Shown here piece by piece: positions 16,160 through 23,608 of a stretch of DNA of 64,000 bases (position 1 is the first letter of the stretch; each line of letters opens with the position of its first letter). This stretch comes from Chryseobacterium sp. ZHDP1. Lineage in GTDB: Bacteria > Bacteroidota > Bacteroidia > Flavobacteriales > Weeksellaceae. The notes under the pieces are model-generated. The model was given only the letters and a program-made list of their open reading frames with translations. It did no database searches and had not been told where the DNA came from. The translations under genes and the position numbers were made by a program. The stretch is taken from the NCBI RefSeq assembly GCF_018603435.1, contig NZ_CP075682.1, forward strand, positions 3,720,001 to 3,784,000, read 5' to 3'.

Positions 16160-16182
16160 TTTCACTTTAATAATAGCCTGTA

Positions 16183-17010
16183 TTACTTTTTAATAATTTT
16201 GTAAGATTCTTTAGAAGACTTTACGGTGTAAACACCTTTTGGCAGTTCTGAAATGTCTGTTTCATTTACTCCTTTTTGAGTTTCAATTGTTTTTACCAGT
16301 TGCCCTGCCTGACTGTACACCTCAAACTTAGTATTTTCATTAGTTTTGATCGTTAGCGGACCGTTAGTCGGGTTAGGGTAAAATCCTGAATCTTTTTTCG
16401 AAGCTTTTACGTCATTGGCAGACAATACAATTCCTGTATCTTTTACCCATGTGAAAGAATCCAGCCCCATATATTGATAACCTCCTCCCGCAGTAATCTG
16501 CAGCTGGTCGATTATAATATTGCTGTAGTTCTGTCCGTTCAGGTTGGTCATATCAATTAAAGTATATCCGTTTGTAACAGCAATAGAATTAACAAAACCT
16601 GTAGTTTTTGTCTGAGTAAATTTTGTAACTCCGGATAATTTACCTGTAATAGTTAATGTCCCCGTTACAGACTGTGAAGTATTTGCTGCTCCTAAATAAA
16701 CCCAGAATCTGTTTACTTTAAATAGGTTGGATGTTGTTTTGATACTAAAAGACGTCCCGGAAGATTGGTTACCCGCTCCGGAGTTGTCGATATAGTTATT
16801 GTCAATTGCGGTACCGCTCCATCCTGTACCGGGATAAGAAGCCTGAATGTCATATGTGTTAACATGCGACAGAATATTGAAAATTACTCCGTTATCAGTA
16901 AAACTTGCGCTTCCGTTGGATTCCGTCTCAAACTGTTCTGTACTGGTCTGTCCGAAAGAAAAGACTGAAATAAAAAGAACAGATAAGGTAAAAAGTATAG
17001 TACTTTTCAT
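16183..17010 (-). CDS. Secreted T9SS type A sorting-domain protein
   Basis: 275 aa with a signal peptide (MKSTILFTLSVLFISVFSFGQ) and a C-terminal type A sorting domain of about 70 residues: GFYPNPTNGPLTIKTNEN, VYSQAGQLVKTIE and LPKGVYTVKSSKESYKIIKK. The middle is beta-rich with many Ser, Thr, Gly and Asn (GNQSSGTSFSIKTTSNLF) and resembles a jelly-roll surface module with no catalytic signature. It should cross the outer membrane through the SprA system. It follows two tail-collar genes on the same strand and may share their transcript. Confidence 0.9.
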   Translation of the reverse strand: MKSTILFTLSVLFISVFSFGQTSTEQFETESNGSASFTDNGVIFNILSHVNTYDIQASYPGTGWSGTAIDNNYIDNSGAGNQSSGTSFSIKTTSNLFKVNRFWVYLGAANTSQSVTGTLTITGKLSGVTKFTQTKTTGFVNSIAVTNGYTLIDMTNLNGQNYSNIIIDQLQITAGGGYQYMGLDSFTWVKDTGIVLSANDVKASKKDSGFYPNPTNGPLTIKTNENTKFEVYSQAGQLVKTIETQKGVNETDISELPKGVYTVKSSKESYKIIKK

Positions 17011-17034
17011 GATTTTAAATTTTTAGGTTATTAA

Positions 17035-17580
17035 TTATTGTCTTGATGGATATATACCATTTACGCAGATAATATAATTAAGACCAAGGTAAGGTGGCAT
17101 ATTGTTAACAGGCAGGTTCTGACCTGCAAAGGTTACTGAAGCTGAATTGATAGGCGTATCCGGTGCTGCATTTATAAAGCTCGGAACAGCCGTGAAATCT
17201 CTTCCTGCCTGAGTTCCTGATACAGCAATTGATGCCGATGATGATGGCGTTGAAGTTGTTGCGTTAGATTTTGAAACTCTTAGCTGGCTTACTATTGATG
17301 GAAGATTTGAGCTTAGCAGAGTGTTGGTAACAGTACCTGAAGCTTCTCCTAATACAACACTTTTACCTGTGTTTGAAGTTCCTGCGCCAACTGGCATACG
17401 CCCGTTGAGGTTAGGCAAAGCGAATGTTGTTTTTCCATCTCCGCCATAAACTGATCCCAAGATAGAGAAAAGTGCCTGATTTTGGCTGATATTTAGTATT
17501 GCACCGTTGCATAGCATATATCCTCTTGGTGCAAAATTTCCTGCAAAAAGCTTGATGGTTCCAATTAATTCTTCGTCCAT
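17035..17580 (-). CDS. Tail-collar (MdpB-like) protein, copy 2
   Basis: 181 aa phage tail collar domain protein of the microcystin-dependent protein family. The collar core is seen in GTIKLFAGNFAPRGYMLCNG, FSILGSVYGGDGKTTFALPNLNGR and YLGLNYIICVNG. In phages the domain forms tail fibre tips; stand-alone bacterial copies in flavobacteria have no settled role. It is a tandem paralogue of 17617-18162 with the same length, conserved ends and a more divergent middle. No other phage gene is nearby, so this is not a prophage. Confidence 0.88.
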   Translation of the reverse strand: MDEELIGTIKLFAGNFAPRGYMLCNGAILNISQNQALFSILGSVYGGDGKTTFALPNLNGRMPVGAGTSNTGKSVVLGEASGTVTNTLLSSNLPSIVSQLRVSKSNATTSTPSSSASIAVSGTQAGRDFTAVPSFINAAPDTPINSASVTFAGQNLPVNNMPPYLGLNYIICVNGIYPSRQ

Positions 17581-17616
17581 GATTATTGTATTTATATTAT
17601 TAGTACTAGTGTTAAA

Positions 17617-18162
17617 TTAAGGTCTTGAAGGATAAATTCCCTCCACACATATAATGTAGTTGACTCCTAAATACGGAGACATATTGTTAACCGGTAAATT
17701 CTGACCGATAAAAAAAACAGACTGAGGGTATAGCATAGTATCCGGAGCTGCATTTATAAAGCTCGGAACGGCCAAAAAGTCTCTTCCTGCCTGTGTCCCG
17801 CTTACTGCAAGAGATGTTGTAGACGTTGGTACAGCTGTTGTCGCATTAGCCGAAGATACTTTTAACTGACTTGCGAAGCTTGGTAGATTAGAGGCAAGAA
17901 GTGTATTTGTAGGAGTGCCGCTTGCTTCTCCCAATTCATAATACTGCCCTGTTGTAGATTGTCCTGCACTAATTGGAACACGTCCGTTTAGATTGGGTAG
18001 AGCAAAAGTTCTGACACCATCACCACCGTAAGTGGTTCCTAAGATCGAGAAAAGAGCAGAGTACTGCGAAATGCTTAGAAGAGCTCCGTTGCAGAACATA
18101 TAACCTACCGGCGGAAAATTTCCTGCGAACGTCTTGATTACGCCCATTAATTCGTCATCCAT
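17617..18162 (-). CDS. Tail-collar (MdpB-like) protein, copy 1
   Basis: 181 aa, the first gene of the tandem pair. It starts MDDELMGVIKTFAGNFPPVG and has the collar core YGGDGVRTFALPNLNGRVPI and the C-terminal YLGVNYIICVEGIYPSRP. Copy D of the shared regulatory motif lies 30 bases upstream of its ATG, linking it to the Cys-rich peptide genes at 14 kb and 36-39.6 kb. The coexpression implied by this motif is an inference. Confidence 0.88.
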   Translation of the reverse strand: MDDELMGVIKTFAGNFPPVGYMFCNGALLSISQYSALFSILGTTYGGDGVRTFALPNLNGRVPISAGQSTTGQYYELGEASGTPTNTLLASNLPSFASQLKVSSANATTAVPTSTTSLAVSGTQAGRDFLAVPSFINAAPDTMLYPQSVFFIGQNLPVNNMSPYLGVNYIICVEGIYPSRP

Positions 18163-18192
18163 GATAATATAAATTTTCAGTTTTTTTAAAAT

Positions 18193-18224
18193 TCCTACTC
18201 TGTTTATGGCTTTTCGGATACCGC
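18193..18224 (-). promoter_or_regulatory. Shared peptide-regulon motif, copy D
   Basis: On the minus strand it reads GCGGTATCCGAAAAGC, a 7-base spacer, then AGAGTAGGA, 30 bases before the tail-collar gene at 18162. The downstream half-word ATAGAGTAG also appears on the plus strand near 18292. Confidence 0.75.
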
Positions 18225-18577
18225 CAGAAAATCTTTAAAAACTTATGTCTTATTGACATGTCAAAGTAACAACAATAGAAATATTTGCCATAGAGTAGAA
18301 AATACCAAATTGCAGATTACGTATTTTTACGGATTTGTTGTAAATATAATAATTATTTGTCTTATTTAACAAATATATAGTTGTGTAAATTGGTTATGTT
18401 TGAATTATTAATCTTGATATTTGTTTATTGGTTTTTATATTGTAATTTCGGTATTTTTCATGTTTCTTTTGTGTGAAAGAAAATAATGTCAGGATTTAGG
18501 TGTTTTATTTATTAAAGTTTATTCTCTCAGAACGCGTTCTATTTAGTATTTTTGTGTAAATCCAATTAAAACTAAAA
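18225..18577. other. Divergent intergenic region with operator-like palindrome
   Basis: About 350 AT-rich bases between the tail-collar genes (minus) and the enoyl-CoA hydratase gene (plus). A perfect 12-bp palindrome AGAACGCGTTCT lies at 18529-18540, and TATTTTTG at 18547-18554 fits the TAnnTTTG box of a plus-strand promoter, so the palindrome would sit in the spacer where a repressor (for example TetR type) would block transcription. Nothing else, and no ORF, is seen. Confidence 0.5.
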
Positions 18578-19342
18578 ATGAACGAATTTGTAGTATCAGA
18601 ACTAAAAAACAACATTGCCGAAATTACATTCGGAACTCCGAAAAGCAACTCGCTTCCGGGAGCCATTCTTGAAAAATTAGCACAGACCATTCTGGATGAA
18701 GGTGCGAAAGAAGAAGTAAAAGCCATTCTTGTAAAAAGTGAAGGTGAAAAAGCTTTCTGTGCGGGAGCAAGTTTCGATGAACTTCTGGAAATTGAGGAAC
18801 TCGAAAAATCCACAAAATTTTTCGGAGGTTTTGCCAAAGTTCTGAATGCAATGAGAAACTGCGGAAAAATAGTTGTTGTGAGAGTTCAGGGAAAAACTAC
18901 AGGTGGTGGAGTTGGAATTGCGTGTGGAGCAGACTACTGTTTTGCAACCAAAGACTCTGCATTAGCCTTAACGGAAATTAATCTCGGAATCGGACCATTC
19001 GTGATCGGACCGTATGTGGAAAGAAAAATCGGAAAGTCTCAGTTTTCGGCAATGGCAATTGATGCAGATTTCAGATCGGCAGAATGGGCAGAACAGCACA
19101 ATATCTATCATTCGGTATCAGAAACCATTGAAGAAATGGATGCCAAGCTGGAAAAATTCCTTCAGACTCTGGCTTCAAGAAGCAGCGATGCATTAGCTTT
19201 AATTAAAAAGGTTTCATGGGAAGGAACGGATCATTTCAATGAATTAATGCCTGCAAGAATTCACATGAGTGCCAGTTTAATACTGGAAGACTCGGCTAAG
19301 AAAAACATCGGAGCCATTAAAGAGAGATTAAGAGCAAAATAA
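18578..19342 (+). CDS. Enoyl-CoA hydratase/isomerase family protein
   Basis: Crotonase-fold protein of 254 aa. The CoA-binding loop is near KAFCAGASFDELLEIE, the oxyanion loop near GKTTGGGVGIACGADYCFA, and a candidate catalytic Glu lies in ALTEINLGIGPF. The substrate cannot be deduced. It could serve as the 2,3-dehydroadipyl-CoA hydratase (PaaF role) that the paa cluster lacks, but it lies 4.5 kb away with its own promoter and palindrome, so this is only a possibility. A terminator follows. Confidence 0.85.
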   Translation: MNEFVVSELKNNIAEITFGTPKSNSLPGAILEKLAQTILDEGAKEEVKAILVKSEGEKAFCAGASFDELLEIEELEKSTKFFGGFAKVLNAMRNCGKIVVVRVQGKTTGGGVGIACGADYCFATKDSALALTEINLGIGPFVIGPYVERKIGKSQFSAMAIDADFRSAEWAEQHNIYHSVSETIEEMDAKLEKFLQTLASRSSDALALIKKVSWEGTDHFNELMPARIHMSASLILEDSAKKNIGAIKERLRAK

Positions 19343-19349
19343 TAATCAT

Positions 19350-19379
19350 AAAGCCGTTGAGAAATCAGCGGCTTTTTTA
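19350..19379 (+). terminator. Intrinsic terminator after the enoyl-CoA hydratase gene
   Basis: AAAGCCGTTGA (19350-19360), loop GAAA, TCAGCGGCTTT (19365-19375) and a T run, with one G-T pair. Confidence 0.85.
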
Positions 19380-19403
19380 TACATTCTTTTTTCAAAAAAA
19401 TAT

Positions 19404-19444
19404 TTTGCAGATTCAAAATAAATATTAACTTTGTAATTCAAAGT
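19404..19444 (+). promoter_or_regulatory. Promoter overlapped by ACTTTG-N5-CAAAGT palindrome
   Basis: TTTG at 19404-19407, an 18-base spacer and TAACTTTG at 19426-19433 form a good Bacteroidota promoter. The palindrome ACTTTGTAATTCAAAGT (19428-19444) covers the -7 box, and the same form occurs at 20920-20936. It is a candidate operator for the winged-helix regulator encoded at 20607. Confidence 0.75.
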
Positions 19445-19451
19445 TCTTTTT

Positions 19452-20069
19452 ATGGAATCAAAAAACTATCACGAAGACCTATCACATATTCGCTCCATGA
19501 TGGAGCGTTCTTCCAGATTTATTTCTTTGAGCGGATTGTCCGGAGTTGTTGCCGGTTTAGCAGCAATTATCGGAGCGGTATATGTTTATTTTGTTTTTCA
19601 GAGAGAGGGGATTGATTATTTTGACGGGGAAAGAAATATTTTCAGACCATCATTGGTAAAAGAACTTGTCATCATTGGGGTTGTTATTCTAGGTGTGGCA
19701 TTGCTCAGTGGTTATATTTTTACAGCCAATAAAAGCAGAAAGAAAGGTTTGAAGATCTGGGATGCGACAACTAAAAGACTTTTGGTTACCTTTGCAGTTC
19801 CTTTGATAACGGGAGGTTTCTTTTGTCTGGCACTTCTTTATCATCATCTTTTTGTGTTTATTGCTCCGGCAACATTGCTGTTCTACGGACTGGCTCTGGT
19901 AAGTGCAGAACGATACACCTTAACGGATATAAAATATTTAGGCTATTGTCAGATTGTTTTAGGGCTAATTTCCTTATTCTTTTTAGGATGGGGACTGGTT
20001 TTCTGGACAATAGGATTTGGTGCGTTGCATATTGTTTATGGATTGATAATGCATAAGAAATACAAATAG
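19452..20069 (+). CDS. Hypothetical multi-pass membrane protein, 205 aa
   Basis: Inner-membrane protein with a short charged N terminus (ESKNYHEDLSHIRSMMERSSRFI) and about six hydrophobic helices. Similar proteins in Bacteroidota often sit beside a small winged-helix regulator, as here (20607). No catalytic motif is seen. Its promoter carries a palindrome that is repeated before 20963. It may be the first gene of an autoregulated membrane unit. Confidence 0.75.
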   Translation: MESKNYHEDLSHIRSMMERSSRFISLSGLSGVVAGLAAIIGAVYVYFVFQREGIDYFDGERNIFRPSLVKELVIIGVVILGVALLSGYIFTANKSRKKGLKIWDATTKRLLVTFAVPLITGGFFCLALLYHHLFVFIAPATLLFYGLALVSAERYTLTDIKYLGYCQIVLGLISLFFLGWGLVFWTIGFGALHIVYGLIMHKKYK

Positions 20070-20073
20070 AATT

Positions 20074-20610
20074 GTGAAAAAGTGGGGGATATTTTTAATC
20101 ATTATTTTTGCAATGGTTATCTGCAGAACTTATTTATTCCGGATATTTTTCTCTTATGATACAATTAAAGAAAGAAAGGTTTTAGATATTACTAACGAAA
20201 AACTTAAAAATCGGTTAAAGGAAACGGAAAACAATACGTCTGTAGAAGATCTCATTCAGAATTCTTTGAAGGAAACTGCTTCTACCCTTAGTTTTTCATT
20301 TTATAAATGTGATCATGAAACAGATAAATTAGTAGAAACCAAAAAAGCAAACTGTATCGGTTATTCGGCATTTTTAGCTTCTGTTATTCAATTCAAATTG
20401 AAGCAAAGCGGGTTGGAAAACGAATGGAAAGTTCATCATAACGTCGGAGAAATTTATTTAGTGAATGAAAATATCAACAGACATTTCAATTCCGGCTTTT
20501 TTAAAGATCATGATTTTGTAACCGTTGAAAATGTAAAAACAAAGGAAACAATCGGCGTTGATGCAACAGTGTATGATTATTTCAGAATAGAAAGGATAAA
20601 ATTAAAATGA
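20074..20610 (+). CDS. Membrane-anchored transglutaminase-like hypothetical protein
   Basis: 178 aa with an N-terminal membrane anchor (IFLIIIFAMVICRTYLFRIFF). The segment KKANCIGYSAFLASVIQFKL, with a later His in KVHHNVGEIYLV and Asp in GVDATVYDYF, has the order Cys-His-Asp of transglutaminase-like papain-fold proteins. The similarity is weak and an enzyme activity is only a suggestion. The start is GTG at 20074, 4 bases after the upstream stop. The stop TGA overlaps the next ATG (ATGA), which indicates translational coupling. Confidence 0.65.
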   Translation: MKKWGIFLIIIFAMVICRTYLFRIFFSYDTIKERKVLDITNEKLKNRLKETENNTSVEDLIQNSLKETASTLSFSFYKCDHETDKLVETKKANCIGYSAFLASVIQFKLKQSGLENEWKVHHNVGEIYLVNENINRHFNSGFFKDHDFVTVENVKTKETIGVDATVYDYFRIERIKLK

Positions 20611-20897
20611 TAAATATAAATCAACTCAATAAAGAATTCGAAAGCCGTGTAAGATTGGGCATTATGTCTGTTCTCATGGTAAATGACTGGGTTGATTTCT
20701 CAGAAATGAAAAGCCTGCTGGAAATTACGGACGGAAATCTTGCCAGTCACAGCAATGCGCTGGAAAAAGCTGCATATATAGAAGTGAAGAAAGAATTTGT
20801 GGGCAAGAAACCCAAAACATCGTATCGGGTAACCCAAAATGGAAGAGAAGCCTTTACGGAACATCTTAATGCTTTGGAAAAATTACTCGGAAAATAG
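20607..20897 (+). CDS. Winged-helix DNA-binding transcriptional regulator
   Basis: 96 aa, one winged-helix domain: the recognition-helix region is near LLEITDGNLASHSNALEKAAYIEV and the wing near KPKTSYRVTQNGREAF. It belongs to the small MarR/ArsR-like family common beside membrane proteins in Bacteroidota. It is coupled to the upstream gene by an ATGA overlap. Two matching palindromes, at 19428-19444 and 20920-20936, bracket the unit and are the natural candidate operators, implying autoregulation. Confidence 0.85.
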   Translation: MININQLNKEFESRVRLGIMSVLMVNDWVDFSEMKSLLEITDGNLASHSNALEKAAYIEVKKEFVGKKPKTSYRVTQNGREAFTEHLNALEKLLGK

Positions 20898-20919
20898 AGA
20901 TTAATTTTTTTATTTTTAA

Positions 20920-20936
20920 ACTTTGAAATACAAAGT
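20920..20936 (+). promoter_or_regulatory. ACTTTG-N5-CAAAGT palindrome, second copy
   Basis: ACTTTGAAATACAAAGT followed by ACTTTT, 26 bases before the gene at 20963. It has the same arms and 5-base centre as the copy at 19428-19444. Confidence 0.7.
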
Positions 20937-20962
20937 ACTTTTAATAATTTAAAACAAAAATT

Positions 20963-21253
20963 ATGACTTTAGAAAAACAAAAAACAACCATCATTTTCGC
21001 AGTTCCTACATTATTGATGCTTACGGCATTTTTTGCCAATCTTTTTGCAGAAGGCTGGAATTGGTCACCTGCTGATTTTGCTGTTGCGGGCGGACTGCTT
21101 TTCGGAACCGCATTCTTTATCAATCTGGTCATCCGATCGAAAAAAGCTTTACCTTATAAACTGCTGATCTGCTTTGTGATTTTATTAGTTCTGGCTTTGG
21201 TGTGGATCGAGCTGGCAGTCGGACTTTTCGGAACTCCTTTCGCGGGAAGCTAA
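20963..21253 (+). CDS. Hypothetical membrane protein, 96 aa
   Basis: Three hydrophobic helices: TIIFAVPTLLMLTAFFANLF, a second near ADFAVAGGLLFGTAFFINLVI and a third near LLICFVILLVLALVWIELAVG. Small proteins of this look are frequent in Flavobacteriia next to winged-helix regulators; the function is unknown. The ACTTTG-N5-CAAAGT palindrome before it suggests control by the regulator at 20607. Confidence 0.75.
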   Translation: MTLEKQKTTIIFAVPTLLMLTAFFANLFAEGWNWSPADFAVAGGLLFGTAFFINLVIRSKKALPYKLLICFVILLVLALVWIELAVGLFGTPFAGS

Positions 21254-21277
21254 TGTTGTAAAAAAACTAAAACATAA

Positions 21278-22117
21278 ATGAACAGGAAAACATTTTTAAA
21301 AAAGATCTTTCAGCTTTCTGTAATAGGAGCATTTCCTCTTTTCTATTCATGGCAGATTGAACCGTTTTGGCTTGAGTTTGTAGAACGGAAACTTCCGGTT
21401 AAAAATTTATCCCCAAATCTTGAAGGAAAAATCCTGATGCAGATTTCTGATCTCCACGTTGGAACCCGCTTCGACTGGAATTTCATTATCGATTCTTTTC
21501 AGAAAGCTAAAAAGTACAATCCTGATTTTGTAGTGTACACAGGAGATTTTGTTAATCGGGGAGGAGCTAAAGAAACAGAAGACCTTAAAAAAGTGATGCA
21601 ACACGCTGTGTTGGGAAATCTGGCAACATTCGGAATTCTGGGAAATCACGATTACGGAAAAGACTGGCAGGATCTTCAGTCGTCCGACAATATCTGCAAT
21701 ATTCTGGAAGGCTTCGGAATCACAATGCTGAATAATGCGCAACAGGAAAGCAGCGGACTCAATTTTATCGGTTTTGAAGATTTATGGTCACCCAATTTTG
21801 CACCGCATAAAGTGATGAAAGATTATGATCCTTCCAAGGCAAATATTATTCTCTGTCATAATCCTGATGCTTGTGATAAAGATATCTGGAATGGTTATCA
21901 GGGTTGGATTCTGAGCGGACATACGCATGGAGGACAGTGCAGAATTCCCGGAGTCATTACGCCTCTGCTTCCCGTGAAAAACAGAAAATATATTTCCGGA
22001 GAAATTGATCTTGAAGATGGAAGAAGGCTTTACATCAACCGTGCGTTGGGACATTCTTTTCAGGTTCGCTTTATGGTGCGTCCGGAAATTACGGTTTTTA
22101 CTTTAAGACAAGGATAA
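21278..22117 (+). CDS. Membrane-anchored metallophosphoesterase (YaeI-like)
   Basis: 279 aa with an N-terminal hydrophobic segment (FQLSVIGAFPLFYSWQI). The five metallophosphoesterase motifs are in order: SDLHVG, GDFVNRGG, GNHDYG, CHNPD and GHTHGGQ. Relatives such as E. coli YaeI act on phosphodiester substrates or on lipid precursors like UDP-diacylglucosamine; the substrate here is unknown. The next gene begins directly at its stop, so the two are likely cotranscribed. Confidence 0.9.
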   Translation: MNRKTFLKKIFQLSVIGAFPLFYSWQIEPFWLEFVERKLPVKNLSPNLEGKILMQISDLHVGTRFDWNFIIDSFQKAKKYNPDFVVYTGDFVNRGGAKETEDLKKVMQHAVLGNLATFGILGNHDYGKDWQDLQSSDNICNILEGFGITMLNNAQQESSGLNFIGFEDLWSPNFAPHKVMKDYDPSKANIILCHNPDACDKDIWNGYQGWILSGHTHGGQCRIPGVITPLLPVKNRKYISGEIDLEDGRRLYINRALGHSFQVRFMVRPEITVFTLRQG

Positions 22118-22492
22118 ATGATGAAACTGGGACTTAAAATTTTTGCATTGGGAATATTGGTGATCATAATTTTTACCATAGATTTTCCTTTAAGAGAAAA
22201 GGCACTGTATGGTAAATACGTCAATACAAATTACGAAAATCCGATTTGCTGTGTTGAAGCTCCTCATGAACCGGATACTTTGATCTTATTCCGTGACGGA
22301 CATTTTGAAAGCGGATTTTATGGGAAAGGTCGGTTTGAGGTTAGTAACGGGCTTGTTTCCAGAATTATATTGCATTATATAAGTGATGGAGAACCAGCAT
22401 TAGGTAATACTTATTTTTCGAATAAACTTTTTGAAAAGCCAAAAATTATTCTGAACGCAGATATGAATCATGTCTATACTAAAAGCGATTAA
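22118..22492 (+). CDS. Hypothetical protein with N-terminal membrane anchor, 124 aa
   Basis: The N-terminal helix GLKIFALGILVIIIFTIDFPL is followed by a beta-rich domain beginning KALYGKYVNTNYENPICCVEAPHEPDTLILFRDG, of the kind found in small secreted or lipid-anchored Bacteroidota proteins that report on a quantity such as cell-envelope state. That role is speculation and no family is recognised. It starts immediately after the phosphoesterase stop. Confidence 0.65.
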   Translation: MMKLGLKIFALGILVIIIFTIDFPLREKALYGKYVNTNYENPICCVEAPHEPDTLILFRDGHFESGFYGKGRFEVSNGLVSRIILHYISDGEPALGNTYFSNKLFEKPKIILNADMNHVYTKSD

Positions 22493-22503
22493 AATTATAA
22501 ACT

Positions 22504-22818
22504 ATGAATGAAAAAACAATTATAAATATTGGGAAAACTCTGTTTTGGCTTTCATTTATTTTAGGAAGCATCTCTTTGTTCGGGTATGCTCTCACTAAAA
22601 ATGATTTACTTGTTGAAGGTGGAATTTTGGTTTTGGAATATGGATTTGTAGTTAATATGATTGTTCTTGTTACTCTATTAATCTACGGAATTGTTCATAA
22701 GAGTAAACTCAATGCCTGTCTTAAATCTTCAGGAATTATGCTGATTAATATTCCCGTAGCAATAATTTATATCATTATTGGAGTTCAGCTTGTTTCAATT
22801 AATTTTTTAAACTCATAA
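22504..22818 (+). CDS. Hypothetical membrane protein, 104 aa
   Basis: Three hydrophobic helices (TLFWLSFILGSISLFGYAL, ILVLEYGFVVNMIVLVTLLI and IMLINIPVAIIYIIIGVQLV). It resembles the 96-aa protein at 23310-23600 in size, helix order and the IPIA/IPVA segment, so the two are probably paralogues on either side of the Coq4-like gene. The function is unknown. Confidence 0.7.
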   Translation: MNEKTIINIGKTLFWLSFILGSISLFGYALTKNDLLVEGGILVLEYGFVVNMIVLVTLLIYGIVHKSKLNACLKSSGIMLINIPVAIIYIIIGVQLVSINFLNS

Positions 22819-22821
22819 ACT

Positions 22822-23307
22822 ATGAAAAAAATACGTGTTAAATTTCTTCTGTTCGTCTATAATAAAACCCAGAAACTGTACAGAACCTATTTCAAGAAAA
22901 AGAAAAGGCAGTGGCAGTTTACCGAAAAACAACTGCTGGAATTTCAGGAAGATTCTCTGGGCAGAAAACTGGGAGAATTTTATAAAAAACATGGTTTCAC
23001 GATGATTCCCAAAATGGAAAATCACGATGTTCATCATCTTATTACAGGATGTGGAACCAATTTCGAGGACGAAATCGCCATGCAGTTTCTCCTGTTAGGA
23101 AACGGGAAACTCAACGCCCATCTTTTGGCAGCGATTGTTTTGGGCAGCATCATTTTACCGGAATATTACAGACTCTACATCAAAGCCTACAAAAAAGGAC
23201 AAAATATGCGTCCGTTTTACCAGTGGGATTTTGAAGCTTTGCTCTGGCAGAATTTTGAGCATCTGAAAGATTTCATTCAACAGAAGAATACCGCTGTTTT
23301 ATATTAA
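22822..23307 (+). CDS. Coq4 family protein
   Basis: 161 aa. The Coq4 signature H-D-x-x-H followed by 11 residues and Glu is exact in HDVHHLITGCGTNFEDE (near residues 73-89), the proposed zinc site. In eukaryotes Coq4 is needed for ubiquinone synthesis and supports oxidative decarboxylation of the ring. Flavobacteria use menaquinone, so a ubiquinone role is unlikely and the local function is open. It sits in a string of small membrane-protein genes. Confidence 0.8.
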   Translation: MKKIRVKFLLFVYNKTQKLYRTYFKKKKRQWQFTEKQLLEFQEDSLGRKLGEFYKKHGFTMIPKMENHDVHHLITGCGTNFEDEIAMQFLLLGNGKLNAHLLAAIVLGSIILPEYYRLYIKAYKKGQNMRPFYQWDFEALLWQNFEHLKDFIQQKNTAVLY

Positions 23308-23309
23308 TT

Positions 23310-23600
23310 ATGGAAAGGGTAAAATTTAGTCCCGTCGGAAAAGGTCTGTTTCTGATTTCGTGGCTGCTTGGAACCATCATCTTATTGGCATTCTGGATCT
23401 CCGAATCTTGGTTTTTTGTCTGGCTCGGATTTTATTATGTCGTTATTGCCGTTGTTATCAACATGATTGTTTTCTGCTCCGAATTGCTGACTTTTTTAAC
23501 AGATGTTTCAGATAAAAAATCTCACGGAAACTCAGCTTTGCTGATTTTGTTGAATATTCCGATTGCCGCCTTTTACTTTTTTATTTTCACCAACATTTAA
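23310..23600 (+). CDS. Hypothetical membrane protein, 96 aa
   Basis: Three hydrophobic helices: LFLISWLLGTIILLAFWI, FYYVVIAVVINMIVFCSELL and LLILLNIPIAAFYFFIFTNI. It is similar in plan to the 104-aa protein at 22504. It starts 2 bases after the Coq4-like gene and is followed 8 bases later by the DUF4173 gene, so it is probably part of the same transcript. The function is unknown. Confidence 0.7.
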   Translation: MERVKFSPVGKGLFLISWLLGTIILLAFWISESWFFVWLGFYYVVIAVVINMIVFCSELLTFLTDVSDKKSHGNSALLILLNIPIAAFYFFIFTNI

Positions 23601-23608
23601 ACTAACCT

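Noticed and set aside
17035..18162. Tail-collar genes as part of a prophage
   Set aside because: No other phage structural, lysis or integrase genes are nearby; both genes are intact and stand alone, as is common for MdpB-like genes in flavobacteria.
18285..18311. Fifth copy of the shared regulatory motif on the plus strand
   Set aside because: Only the ATAGAGTAG half is present; the GCGRWATCCGAAAAGC block is absent and no start codon is at the usual distance.
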